Below, piece by piece: positions 35,890 through 44,380 of a DNA stretch of 64,000 nt; the stretch's first letter is position 1, and every line of letters starts with the position of its first letter. The DNA is from JBCCCJ01 sp039029315. GTDB taxonomy: Bacteria > Bacteroidota > Bacteroidia > J057. Both the position numbers and the translations under genes were made by a program. The notes under the pieces are model-generated. The model made no database searches, was not told the DNA's origin, and worked only from the letters and a program-made list of their open reading frames with translations. The stretch spans positions 56,670-120,669 of the forward strand of contig JBCCGK010000023.1 of the NCBI GenBank assembly GCA_039029315.1, in the 5' to 3' direction.

Positions 35890-35915
35890 CTGAGTTGTTG
35901 GCAACAAACGATCAG
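35890..35915 (-). other. Hairpin immediately 5' of the tRNA-like element
   Basis: On the minus strand CTGA...TCAG encloses TTGTT-GCC-AACAA, giving a two-part hairpin that ends five bases before the T-stem of the tRNA-like RNA. It mirrors the hairpin on the other side and suggests the tRNA-like fold is embedded in a longer RNA. Confidence 0.4.
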
Positions 35916-36175
35916 ATAAGCGGCATATGCGTCCTTTGCAGGTTGCACACCATGGAGCCATACAGAAACTCTCATCAGGTCTTTGGCTGTCCGTTTGCTA
36001 CAATACAAATATGAGGAGGCACTGCGCAATCTATTTGCGTAGATAAAAAAAAGTGGCGATTTTTATGAAAATTTTTGGAAAAGGCGGTTTTTGGGCCAAA
36101 AGAGGAGGTTTTTTTTCGTTCCTTGAATCGCACAATACTCGCCTCACTTTTCAAAGAGAGTCAAACCCTTATTCT

Positions 36176-37897
36176 ATGCCAGTCAACAGAAACGCTCTCA
36201 TTCGCTACAAGACCATCGACAAGTGCTTGCAGAACAGGTACAGAAGATGGACCCTGAATGATCTCATTGAGGCTTGCTCTGATGCGCTATACGAATACGA
36301 AGGCATCACAAAAGGCGTAAGTCGGCGATCTGTGCAGGCCGATATCCAAATGATGCGGAGTGATAAGCTTGGTTACAATGCGCCCATCATTGTGGTGGAT
36401 CGAAAATATTATACATATGAAGATCCCACCTACAGTATCACCAATATTCCCTTGACAGATCAGGATTTGGGCATGTTGACCGAGGCGGTGGAATTCATGA
36501 AGCAGTTTCAAGGCTTCTCTCACTTTCGTGGGCTGGACGGTATGGTGCAGAAACTGGAAGACCACATCTATTCCCAGAAAACCCAAAACAAACCAGCCAT
36601 TGATTTTGAAAAAAATGACAACCTCAAGGGACTCGAACATCTGGATCGACTTTATCAGGCCATTATCCAAAAAAGAGCGATCCACATCACTTATCAATCA
36701 TTTAAGGCCCGAGTCGAAAGTACCTTTGATTTCCATCCTTATTTGTTGAAGGAATACCGGAATCGCTGGTTCATTCTTGGGGTAAAGAAAAAAGGAAGCA
36801 ATTTGCTCAATTTGGCTTTGGATCGGATTGTGCGAATCGAAGACACAGAGACCTGGTATCAGGGCGATTCGGGCTTCAATGCAGCGGAATATTTCAAGGA
36901 TGCCATCGGCGTTTCTGTCAGTCCCGGTGTTCATGCAGAAGAAGTAGTGCTGTTTGCCACTCACAAACATGCTCCCTATATTATCACCAAACCTCTCCAC
37001 CACTCGCAACAATTGCTGGAAAAAGATGCTTATGGGATTACCTTCTCTCTGTATGTCCAGCACAATTTTGAGCTGGAAAAAGAGATTCTGGCTTTTGGCG
37101 AAGGGGTTCGGGTGATTTCGCCTGAGCGCCTGAAAAGAAGAATCAAGGATCGAATGGAGGCCGCTGTGGAAAATTATCAAACGGACCTGCGAAGCAGGGG
37201 GCTGGACATTGCCGCAAACAAGCTTCAACACAAAGGGTCCAGCATCCTGAATTATGTCTATACCAGCAGAGAGGTCCGACATATCCGACGCATGCTGGAC
37301 AAAGTTCTGAATAACGGAGGAAAACGCCCACATGCCGAACGGCGGTTGCTTCAGCTTATTCCGAGTTTGAAAACGGTCTTATTCAACAAAAATCTTCGAC
37401 GTATTCTTCATAATATTGATGAACAAGCTTTTTTGACCAAGGCGATCTATTTTGACAAAACCCCTGACGCCAACTGGTTTGTGAATTGGCATCAGGATAT
37501 CCCAATCAATGTCGCAGAGAAAAAAGAAGTGGCTGGCTATAGCAAGTGGACGGCAAAAGATGGCGTCATCAGTGTCTGTCCTCCTGAGCAGATTTGTCAG
37601 AATCGTTTTAGTATTCGCATTCATCTGGATGATGCTGATGCCCAGAACGGTGCCCTCCGAATCTTAGCTGGTTCTCACAAAAAGATCTTTGATGATGATG
37701 AAATTCGCCTGATTGCAGAAAACAGTCTTCCAGTCTTGTGCGAAGTTCCTTCTGGGGGGATTCATTTGATGAAGCCCCTGATCCTGCATGCGTCGTCCAA
37801 GAGTCAGACGCAGAAGCGAAGGCGGGTGATTCATTTGGAATTTGCCTCTGTAGAATTGGAAGGAGAGTTGGAATGGGGGGAGAGGGCGGGGTGGTAA
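36176..37897 (+). CDS. HTH-WYL transcriptional regulator fused to a phytanoyl-CoA-dioxygenase-like domain
   Basis: A 573-residue protein; the start chosen (MPVNRNALIRYKTIDKCLQ) gives the standard opening of this regulator group, and a longer frame from 36053 adds a Phe-rich low-quality extension. Residues 1-90 form a winged HTH (RRWTLNDLIEAC, SRRSVQADIQMMR). Residues about 160-270 are the WYL ligand-binding domain with HPYLLKEYRNRWFILG. Residues about 390-570 resemble PhyH Fe(II)/2-oxoglutarate dioxygenases: His439-Gln-Asp441, distal His538, and Arg550 as likely 2-oxoglutarate ligand. WYL domains sense nucleic acids or nucleotides in defence and repair operons. It is divergent from the tRNA-like RNA and slipin-rtcB genes and probably regulates them, with the RNA or its fragments as a possible ligand (inference). 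What the dioxygenase part oxidises is unknown. Confidence 0.88.
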   Translation: MPVNRNALIRYKTIDKCLQNRYRRWTLNDLIEACSDALYEYEGITKGVSRRSVQADIQMMRSDKLGYNAPIIVVDRKYYTYEDPTYSITNIPLTDQDLGMLTEAVEFMKQFQGFSHFRGLDGMVQKLEDHIYSQKTQNKPAIDFEKNDNLKGLEHLDRLYQAIIQKRAIHITYQSFKARVESTFDFHPYLLKEYRNRWFILGVKKKGSNLLNLALDRIVRIEDTETWYQGDSGFNAAEYFKDAIGVSVSPGVHAEEVVLFATHKHAPYIITKPLHHSQQLLEKDAYGITFSLYVQHNFELEKEILAFGEGVRVISPERLKRRIKDRMEAAVENYQTDLRSRGLDIAANKLQHKGSSILNYVYTSREVRHIRRMLDKVLNNGGKRPHAERRLLQLIPSLKTVLFNKNLRRILHNIDEQAFLTKAIYFDKTPDANWFVNWHQDIPINVAEKKEVAGYSKWTAKDGVISVCPPEQICQNRFSIRIHLDDADAQNGALRILAGSHKKIFDDDEIRLIAENSLPVLCEVPSGGIHLMKPLILHASSKSQTQKRRRVIHLEFASVELEGELEWGERAGW

Positions 37898-37916
37898 AAT
37901 AAAATATACAAGAAGA

Positions 37917-38258
37917 TTATTCAGGCGGGGAGTCTCTATCTTCCTTTTTCCGTAAACGTTCGATGAACTTGGGACTTCTGGATGTATGGAAAATATCTAA
38001 TATAAAAAGTTGGTTTTCCTGCTTTTCAACCCGATAAATGACTCGATACTGTTTCTGATACGCTGCTGACCTGTATCGGCCATAAGGATCAGGAAGCTCT
38101 TTGCAGATAGGAAACTTAAAAGGAAACTGTGAAAGATGATCACAAAAATCTATCAATCCGATTGTATACTCAATAGATCTTTCTTGACTAAATCTATTCC
38201 CGTAATTAAAGACATCTTCCTATGCCAAGAGTGCCTGTTCAGTCCACTTTACTTCCAT
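37917..38258 (-). pseudogene. ParE/RelE-type toxin gene interrupted by an amber stop
   Basis: The frame starting at ATG 38258 reads MEVKWTEQALLA, then TAG at 38220-38222, then EDVFNYGNRFSQERSIEYTI and on to a normal ParE C terminus (YRSAAYQKQYRVIYRVE, IFHTSRSP). The reading frame is otherwise open, total length about 113 codons, as expected for the family. It overlaps the antitoxin gene by 10 bp, the usual arrangement. The single stop at codon 13 probably inactivates the toxin, unless it is a sequencing error or translation restarts downstream (the first in-frame ATG is at 38156, leaving 79 residues). ParE toxins poison gyrase; RelE relatives cut mRNA. Confidence 0.75.
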
Positions 38259-38491
38259 GAATTCAGTCGCCTTCGAACCTCTTCTGTTGAAAAGACTCTG
38301 CCATCTACGATATCTTTTTCAGCCATTGATATCCTTTGCTGAAATATCTCCATGGACATAGACTCTCCAGGCATAGACATATCTTCGCCAGTGTTTTCGG
38401 TCTGGAGTTTTTGACGTACACCTAATACAACCTTCCATTGTTGACTTTGAGGAAGGGCAAAAATGTGTTTTATAATTTCAGTTGTACTCAT
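38249..38491 (-). CDS. Antitoxin of a ParE/RelE-type module
   Basis: An 80-residue acidic protein (MSTTEIIKHIFALPQSQQW, ending in STEEVRRRLNSWK) just upstream of, and overlapping by 10 bp, a ParE-like toxin frame. The N-terminal helix and the EEVRRRL tail resemble small Bacteroidota antitoxins that bind operator DNA and cover the toxin. Because the toxin frame has a stop codon the pair may be decaying, with the antitoxin left intact. Assignment rests mainly on arrangement and size. Confidence 0.7.
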   Translation of the reverse strand: MSTTEIIKHIFALPQSQQWKVVLGVRQKLQTENTGEDMSMPGESMSMEIFQQRISMAEKDIVDGRVFSTEEVRRRLNSWK

Positions 38492-38652
38492 TTTTATTCT
38501 TCACAATTCAAATGATCTCATTAAAGGTACCAAAAAACAGGAAGGATGTCTATCTATCTTGCGAAATGGTTTGATGCACATTCTGCATTTTCCAAGCAAA
38601 CTACTATCTTTCCTCTCTTCTAACTCCTATTACAAAAAACTCACTAACTACA

Positions 38653-39810
38653 ATGTATCATACACTAACTACTGTTGTTGCCGGAGCTGGCTTTATCGGA
38701 CCTGTTCATATGGAAGCACTCAAACGCCTGGGGGTCCGGGTAAAAGGTGCACTAGGCAAAGATCAGGCTGAATCTGAACAGGCCAGAGCGGCAATGGGAT
38801 TGGAAGTCGCTTATGCTTCCTTTGAGGATGTCCTCAATGATGAAGAGGTTGATGCGGTTCATTTGGCATTGCCGAATGTGCTTCATTATCCCTTTGCCAA
38901 GCAAGCTCTTCTCGCAGGCAAGCATGTCATGTGCGAAAAACCATTGGCCATGACATCGGAAGAAAGTCAGGAGCTGGTCGAATTGGCCAAGTCAAGCGGT
39001 CTGGTAGCAGGGGTATGCTACAATATTCGCTTTTATCCGCTCAATCTGGATGCTCGTCATCGGGTAGAGCAAGGAGAATTGGGCGATTTCTACTCTGTGG
39101 TTGGTAGCTATGTTCAAGACTGGTTGCAGTATGATACAGATTACAACTGGCGGGTATTGGCCGATCAGGGAGGTGCATTGCGAGCGGTCGCAGACATTGG
39201 CACCCACTGGATGGATCTGGTGACCACCATTACAGGCTTAGAGGTTGAAGCAGTCTTTGCTGATCTAAATACTGTCCATCCGATTCGGAAGCGACCTATT
39301 GGGGAAGTCGAGACTTTTTCAGGCAAACAAAAGACCTTTCAGGAAGTAGAAGAAATTCCCATCACTACTGAAGATACAGGCAGTATTCTGTTTCGATTCA
39401 AAGGCGGAGCCAAAGGAGCCTTATGGGTATCGCAAGTAACTGCAGGTCGAAAAAATTGCCTTCGATATGAAATCTCTGGCGCGAAATCATCTCTGTATTG
39501 GGACAGTGAGCGACCCAATGAGATCAGAATTGGCCACAGAGAGCGGCCCAATGAACTCATGATCAAAGATCCCGCTTTGGTAGGTGGGCCTGTCGGTCAG
39601 TATGTGAATTATCCCGGGGGTCACAATGAAGGCTTCCCTGATACCTTCAAACAGTGTTTCAGAGCTTTTTATGATGCCATTTTGAACAATACCCCTTCAG
39701 ATGAGGCTGTGTATCCGACATTTGTACAAGGCCATCATGAAGTTGTGCTTTGTGAGGCGATCCTGAAAAGTCACGCGGAAGAAAGATGGGTAAAGACCAG
39801 TGAGATATAG
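38653..39810 (+). CDS. Gfo/Idh/MocA-family sugar oxidoreductase
   Basis: A 385-residue cytoplasmic NAD(P)-dependent oxidoreductase. The Rossmann fold opens with VVAGAGFIGPVHMEAL; the family signature CEKPLAMT follows near residue 98, with catalytic-region residues in GGALRAVADIGTHWMDL (Asp and His of the DxGxH motif). Members oxidise or epimerise sugars and sugar acids. An isomerase/epimerase gene lies 430 bp downstream on the same strand, separated by one small opposing gene; the two enzyme types often act together on unusual sugars. The exact substrate cannot be named. Confidence 0.92.
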   Translation: MYHTLTTVVAGAGFIGPVHMEALKRLGVRVKGALGKDQAESEQARAAMGLEVAYASFEDVLNDEEVDAVHLALPNVLHYPFAKQALLAGKHVMCEKPLAMTSEESQELVELAKSSGLVAGVCYNIRFYPLNLDARHRVEQGELGDFYSVVGSYVQDWLQYDTDYNWRVLADQGGALRAVADIGTHWMDLVTTITGLEVEAVFADLNTVHPIRKRPIGEVETFSGKQKTFQEVEEIPITTEDTGSILFRFKGGAKGALWVSQVTAGRKNCLRYEISGAKSSLYWDSERPNEIRIGHRERPNELMIKDPALVGGPVGQYVNYPGGHNEGFPDTFKQCFRAFYDAILNNTPSDEAVYPTFVQGHHEVVLCEAILKSHAEERWVKTSEI

Positions 39811-39883
39811 TCTCCTTTTGATCTTGAACACAAAGCCGTTGAGCAACAGATATCGATTGTAGAGAGAACAAGAGATCTTCTCT

Positions 39884-40138
39884 CTACATCTTTTTCAATT
39901 TCCACAGAATATCACTGAGACCATTGGTCTTGATTTCGTAGACCGTGGCTAGTTGCATGCCCAGCTTGCCTTTGGGAAATCCTTCTCTGGCAAACCATTC
40001 CAGGTAATGCGAAGGAAGGTCGCACAGGAGCGTCCCAGCATACTTGCCAAAGGGCATTTTGTGGCGGACCAGTTCCAGCAAGATTTGCGGGTCTGGCATG
40101 GGAGAAGACGTGTTTGGGTCATCCATAGATCTGCTCAT
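39884..40138 (-). CDS. DUF3820 family small protein
   Basis: An 84-residue protein with the family core MPFGKYAGTLLCDLPSHYLEWFAREGFPKG (written here in overlapping parts: MPFGKYAG, LPSHYLEWF, GFPKGKLG). A Met four codons in (MDDPNTSSP) is an alternative start. DUF3820 proteins are short, widespread and of unknown function; the domain also occurs fused to exonucleases. It sits alone on the minus strand between two sugar-metabolism genes. Confidence 0.85.
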   Translation of the reverse strand: MSRSMDDPNTSSPMPDPQILLELVRHKMPFGKYAGTLLCDLPSHYLEWFAREGFPKGKLGMQLATVYEIKTNGLSDILWKLKKM

Positions 40139-40237
40139 TGATGTTTCTAGGCCTGCATATTAGGAAATTCACTAACTTGGTCCAATCTCAACGCAGTATT
40201 CTTTTTCGTCTCACTCTTCCTCATCTCCTTCACGAAC

Positions 40238-41158
40238 ATGAAACTTGGATTCGTATCAGCCATTCTCCCGGAACAAAGTCTTGCAGAGGTGCTGTCACTT
40301 GCAGCAGAAATCGGATATGATTGTGTAGAAATCATGTGCTGGCCCAAAGGCAAAGCTGAAAGACGTTATGCAGGGGTAACCCATATCGATGTATCGGATT
40401 TTGGAGAGAATGAAGTGCTGGAAGTACGACGTTTGATTGGTGCAAAAGGCGTCTCTATCAGCGGACTTGGATATTACCCCAATCCTTTGGTGGCAGATAA
40501 GGAAGAAGGACAGGTCTACATCGATCATATCAAGAAAGTCATCCGTGCAGCGGCTATGCTGAATATCGGACGTGTCAACACCTTCATTGGTCGTGATCAT
40601 AACAAAAGTATTGAAGACAACTGGCCACGCTTCCTGGAAGTATGGCCTGACATCATTGCTTATGCCGAGGAGCAAAAAGTCTATGTGGGCATCGAAAACT
40701 GTCCCATGCTGTTCACTTATGACGAATGGCCTGGCGGCAAAAATCTGGGTACCAGCCCTGAGATTTGGCGAAGGATGTTCGAGGCGATTCCCAGCAAGTA
40801 TTTTGGGTTGAACTATGATCCTTCCCATATGATTTGGCAGCACATGGATTATCTGGCACCAATGCGCAATTTTGCGGATCGGCTTCATCATATTCACGCC
40901 AAAGATGTGCGCATTGACTATCACAAACTCAATGAGGTCGGCATCATGGCCCCCCCCAATGAATGGCACAGCCCCAAATTACCTGGCTTGGGAGCGGTGG
41001 ATTGGGGACAATTCTTCTCTACCCTTACCAGTGCCGGATATGATGGCCCAGTCTGCGTGGAAGTGGAAGACCGGGCCTATGAGGGCTCTTTGGAGAAGCG
41101 AAAAGCTGCATTGATTCAGAGCTATTCTTATTTACGGCAGTTTATTCCGAAGATGTAA
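40238..41158 (+). CDS. Sugar phosphate isomerase/epimerase (AP-endonuclease-2-like TIM barrel)
   Basis: A 306-residue TIM-barrel protein of the xylose-isomerase-like superfamily. Metal-ligand motifs include VYVGIENCP (Glu), YFGLNYDPSHMIWQ (Asp, His), DRLHHIHAKDVR (His) and VCVEVEDRA (Glu). No signal peptide. Members isomerise or epimerise keto-sugars or act on inositol derivatives. It probably works with the Gfo/Idh/MocA enzyme encoded upstream. Substrate unknown. Confidence 0.9.
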   Translation: MKLGFVSAILPEQSLAEVLSLAAEIGYDCVEIMCWPKGKAERRYAGVTHIDVSDFGENEVLEVRRLIGAKGVSISGLGYYPNPLVADKEEGQVYIDHIKKVIRAAAMLNIGRVNTFIGRDHNKSIEDNWPRFLEVWPDIIAYAEEQKVYVGIENCPMLFTYDEWPGGKNLGTSPEIWRRMFEAIPSKYFGLNYDPSHMIWQHMDYLAPMRNFADRLHHIHAKDVRIDYHKLNEVGIMAPPNEWHSPKLPGLGAVDWGQFFSTLTSAGYDGPVCVEVEDRAYEGSLEKRKAALIQSYSYLRQFIPKM

Positions 41159-41314
41159 GGAGAAGGCACAAGGAAAGAGAAATCCTAAGGGTTCAGGCAA
41201 TAACATTCTCGCTCACAGAAGTTTGCAGGCCAAGCAACAGCTTTTTCCTGTGATTTGCACTACCCCTGAACAAGAACAGATCATTCCTTGCGCCTCCGAA
41301 CTCTACAGGTTCTG

Positions 41315-42592
41315 TTAGTCATCAATCATCTGCCCTACCAACTGCTTGAATTTCCAGCCGGTCTGATCACCATTCCAGCCCTGTGTTTGCTTATAGATGA
41401 TGCCAATGACTTGCTCTTTGGGATCAGCAAAGTATTGTGTATTGAAATATCCGCCCCACTCGAACGTACCTATACTGCCATTGCCTCCCATGTCTTGTCC
41501 CCGCTGATCTACAACCCCAAAGGCCAAACCGTAATACCTGCCGCCGTCTCCCCAATAATCTTTGATATGATTGCCCATGATGGACTGAATGGTGGTTCGA
41601 CTCAAAAACCTGCGCCCATTGTATGTGCCCCCATTGAGGTACATTTGCAAAAACTTCGCATAATCCAGGACTGTGCTGCTCAATCCTCCACCACCAGAGA
41701 AAAATGCCTTGGCACCTTTGATCGGAAAATCAATATCAAAGCGATGATCCGTAAAATTCTGCCATTTTCCATCCTCAAACCCATGTACTGCAACCAGGCG
41801 TTTGGCTTTCTTTTTGGGGAGGTAGAAATAGCTATCCTCCATTCCCAACGGATCAAACAAACGCTCCTTTAGAAATTGATCAAAGGGCATTCCTGACACT
41901 ACTTCGATGAAATATCCCAACACATCCAGACCTTCGCTATAGAGATATTCTTCTCCCGGATGAAAATGCAACGGAAGTTTGGCGAGTTTCTTGATGTTTT
42001 CTTCTATGGTGTATTCCTCGGTAGTCCAGGCATCGACAATTCCGTGCTTCTGATAGAGCATTTTGAAGCGCTCATCGGGATCAATCATCCCATATCCGAT
42101 CCCGGAAGTATGCGTCAGCAAATGTCGGATGGTAATCGGACTGTTGACGGGTTCCGTCGTAAAGGTCGTGTCCGCATAGCGATAGTTTTTCAGAACACCT
42201 GTCTCCGCAAATTCAGGGATATACTTCGAAATCGGGTCATCCAACCGAAATTTTCCTTCCTCCCACAGCATCATGACTGCAGTAGAGGTGATAGCTTTGG
42301 TCTGGGAAGCAATGCGGAATATATCATCTCTCTTCAATCTGCGATCCGCCTCAATATCTGCCGTCCCAAACGCTTTGTGCAGGACGATCTTGCCTTTGCG
42401 GGCTACCAGAACCACAATTCCAGGGACATGTTCTTTTTCGATGGTTTCTTCACACATCTTTTCAATCCGGGCAAGCCTCTCCGCAGAAACACCCACACTT
42501 TCGGGACTGGCTTCTGAGAGCATAGAAGGAGCTTGCCCAAAGAGGGAACTGAAGGCAATTGCGAAGAGAGTAATAAGGAGTAATCGTTTCAT
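41315..42592 (-). CDS. Exported serine hydrolase, beta-lactamase (class C) family
   Basis: A 425-residue protein with a signal peptide (LITLFAIAFSSLFGQ). The penicillin-binding fold shows the nucleophile motif Ser96-Gln-Thr-Lys99 and a Tyr-Ser-Glu motif (EEYLYSEGLD) where Tyr-Ser-Asn is more common, then a late Gly-rich strand (GNGSIGTFEWGGYFNTQYF) replacing Lys-Thr-Gly. Members are esterases, D-amino-acid peptidases or beta-lactamases; the divergent second and third motifs favour an esterase or peptidase. It is convergent with the isomerase gene and divergent from the repeat adhesin. Confidence 0.9.
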   Translation of the reverse strand: MKRLLLITLFAIAFSSLFGQAPSMLSEASPESVGVSAERLARIEKMCEETIEKEHVPGIVVLVARKGKIVLHKAFGTADIEADRRLKRDDIFRIASQTKAITSTAVMMLWEEGKFRLDDPISKYIPEFAETGVLKNYRYADTTFTTEPVNSPITIRHLLTHTSGIGYGMIDPDERFKMLYQKHGIVDAWTTEEYTIEENIKKLAKLPLHFHPGEEYLYSEGLDVLGYFIEVVSGMPFDQFLKERLFDPLGMEDSYFYLPKKKAKRLVAVHGFEDGKWQNFTDHRFDIDFPIKGAKAFFSGGGGLSSTVLDYAKFLQMYLNGGTYNGRRFLSRTTIQSIMGNHIKDYWGDGGRYYGLAFGVVDQRGQDMGGNGSIGTFEWGGYFNTQYFADPKEQVIGIIYKQTQGWNGDQTGWKFKQLVGQMIDD

Positions 42593-42788
42593 ACAAATGA
42601 GATATTGATTGGGGATAAAGCTAAAGAATCGGGATCATTTCTCCCATATTGATAGGTGGGCAAATGCTTGATTTATTCCAGCAAAAAGTTTGATCATCAG
42701 CAATAAATGACATAAGTTTTTCTATATTAGTCTATTACAGACGCTTACACAGGATCTTCTCCTCCCTTTCCTCCTTCAATCATTCACA

Positions 42789-44243
42789 ATGAAAACAACA
42801 ACTCTCCTCTTGGTACTTCTGGTCCTGTTCGGTGGCCTGCTCCACTCCAGAGATATGGCTTGGAGAAATGCCGGTCCATTGGTCCTGGATACTCTCACCG
42901 TTGCAGCCTGCAGTACATACACCAGTCCCAGTGGCCTCTACACCTGGACAACTTCTGGCACCTATCAGGATACCCTTAGCGGAACCTTATGTGATACCCT
43001 TCTTACCATTCATCTGACAATTGGATATCAACCTTCTGTCAATATCCTGATTGAAAATCCCTGCGGGAGCAGCTATACTCTCAATGATACCACCTATACC
43101 ATTTCGGGTATCCACACCCAGATTCTCACCAATGCTGTAGGCTGCGATAGTGTCTTAACAGTCTACCTTAACCTCTTTCACCTTGAAACCTATGACACCT
43201 TGACGGTAGATACATGTGACACTTATACCCTTAATGGACAAACATATTCCACCAGCGGTACCTATACACAGCTGCTTACTAACTGGCTGAATTGTGATAG
43301 CTTTCTCACCCTGAACCTCACCATTCATGAAGCCAGCCAACATCTCCTGGCTGATAGCAGTTGCGAAAGCTACTCGTTTCATGATAGCTTATATACACAA
43401 TCTGGTCTGTACACCCACACATTGACGAATCAGGCTGGCTGTGATAGCCTCATCAGCCTGGATGTGACCATCCATCCAGCCTCTCAGCATCTCTTGACAG
43501 CATCTGCTTGCGAGAGTTATGCGTTAAATGACAGCCTATATACTGTCTCTGGCACCTATGAACAGATTCTCATGAACGAATATGGATGTGATAGCACCCT
43601 CACGCTGGATCTGCGTATTTCGCAGGCTTCACAAAGTTATCTTGATTCCATTGTTGTATGCGATGCGTATTCTCTCAATGATTCTGTCTATACGAGTAGC
43701 GGAATGTATACCCAACTTCTCACCAATGCAGAGGGATGCGATAGCAGCATTTTGCTTGATCTAACCATTGAACCACTACATGTAAGCCTAACTTCTGATG
43801 GTTGGACGATATTCGCCCATCCCAACTTCAACTCACAATACCAGTGGGTGAATTGTGATAGTGGATATCTCCCTGTTCCCGGAGAAACGAATGAGAGTTA
43901 CAGTCCTGTTGCAGATGGAAATTATGCTGTGATCGTAACCAATGGAAACTGTCGGGATACCTCAGCGTGTATGGCTATGACTATTACCAGCTTGGATCAA
44001 AGCTTTGCGCATGAACTCAGATATTTTCCGTCTCCGAGTTCTGGAGTACTGACCATCGACCTAGGAGGTATATATCGACACATCGAGATAGACATTCAAA
44101 ATGCGATTGGGCAACAGATTGGAACCTATAGAGATCAATCTCGCCAAAAAACGTCTGTTCGTTTACCCACAGAATCAGGGATATATATGCTTCAAGTGCA
44201 GGCTGATGATCGGGTTGCCGTCATAAAAGTAGTCCGGGAATAA
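42789..44243 (+). CDS. Secreted repeat protein with six CDS-motif repeats and type IX sorting tail
   Basis: A 484-residue exported protein. After the signal peptide there are about six repeats of 48-52 residues, each ending in the pattern Cys-Asp-Ser/Thr-x-Leu-x-Leu-x-Leu-x-Ile (for example GCDSVLTVYLNL, NCDSFLTLNLTI, GCDSTLTLDLRI) with an internal SGxYTQxLTN. Each repeat has a Cys pair, so disulfides are likely. The C terminus is a type IX sorting domain (RYFPSPSSGVLTIDL, GIYMLQVQ). Such repeats occur in large Bacteroidota surface proteins and are taken to be adhesin modules. No enzyme domain is visible. Confidence 0.9.
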   Translation: MKTTTLLLVLLVLFGGLLHSRDMAWRNAGPLVLDTLTVAACSTYTSPSGLYTWTTSGTYQDTLSGTLCDTLLTIHLTIGYQPSVNILIENPCGSSYTLNDTTYTISGIHTQILTNAVGCDSVLTVYLNLFHLETYDTLTVDTCDTYTLNGQTYSTSGTYTQLLTNWLNCDSFLTLNLTIHEASQHLLADSSCESYSFHDSLYTQSGLYTHTLTNQAGCDSLISLDVTIHPASQHLLTASACESYALNDSLYTVSGTYEQILMNEYGCDSTLTLDLRISQASQSYLDSIVVCDAYSLNDSVYTSSGMYTQLLTNAEGCDSSILLDLTIEPLHVSLTSDGWTIFAHPNFNSQYQWVNCDSGYLPVPGETNESYSPVADGNYAVIVTNGNCRDTSACMAMTITSLDQSFAHELRYFPSPSSGVLTIDLGGIYRHIEIDIQNAIGQQIGTYRDQSRQKTSVRLPTESGIYMLQVQADDRVAVIKVVRE

Positions 44244-44380
44244 GAGAGAGGTTGAATTTGGGAAACAGTCCATCTAAAACCACTAGAATGTCTTTGTTAC
44301 AGACAAAATGGACAAAGTCAAACTAAGAAATGGGAAGATTTTTTCATTGATTGAGGCCTCAATCATCAATCTAGCTGCCT

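Noticed and set aside
42960..43770. Regular repeats taken for a CRISPR or tandem DNA array
   Set aside because: The periodicity is at the protein level, about 50 residues; the nucleotide repeats are too diverged and lie in one open frame.
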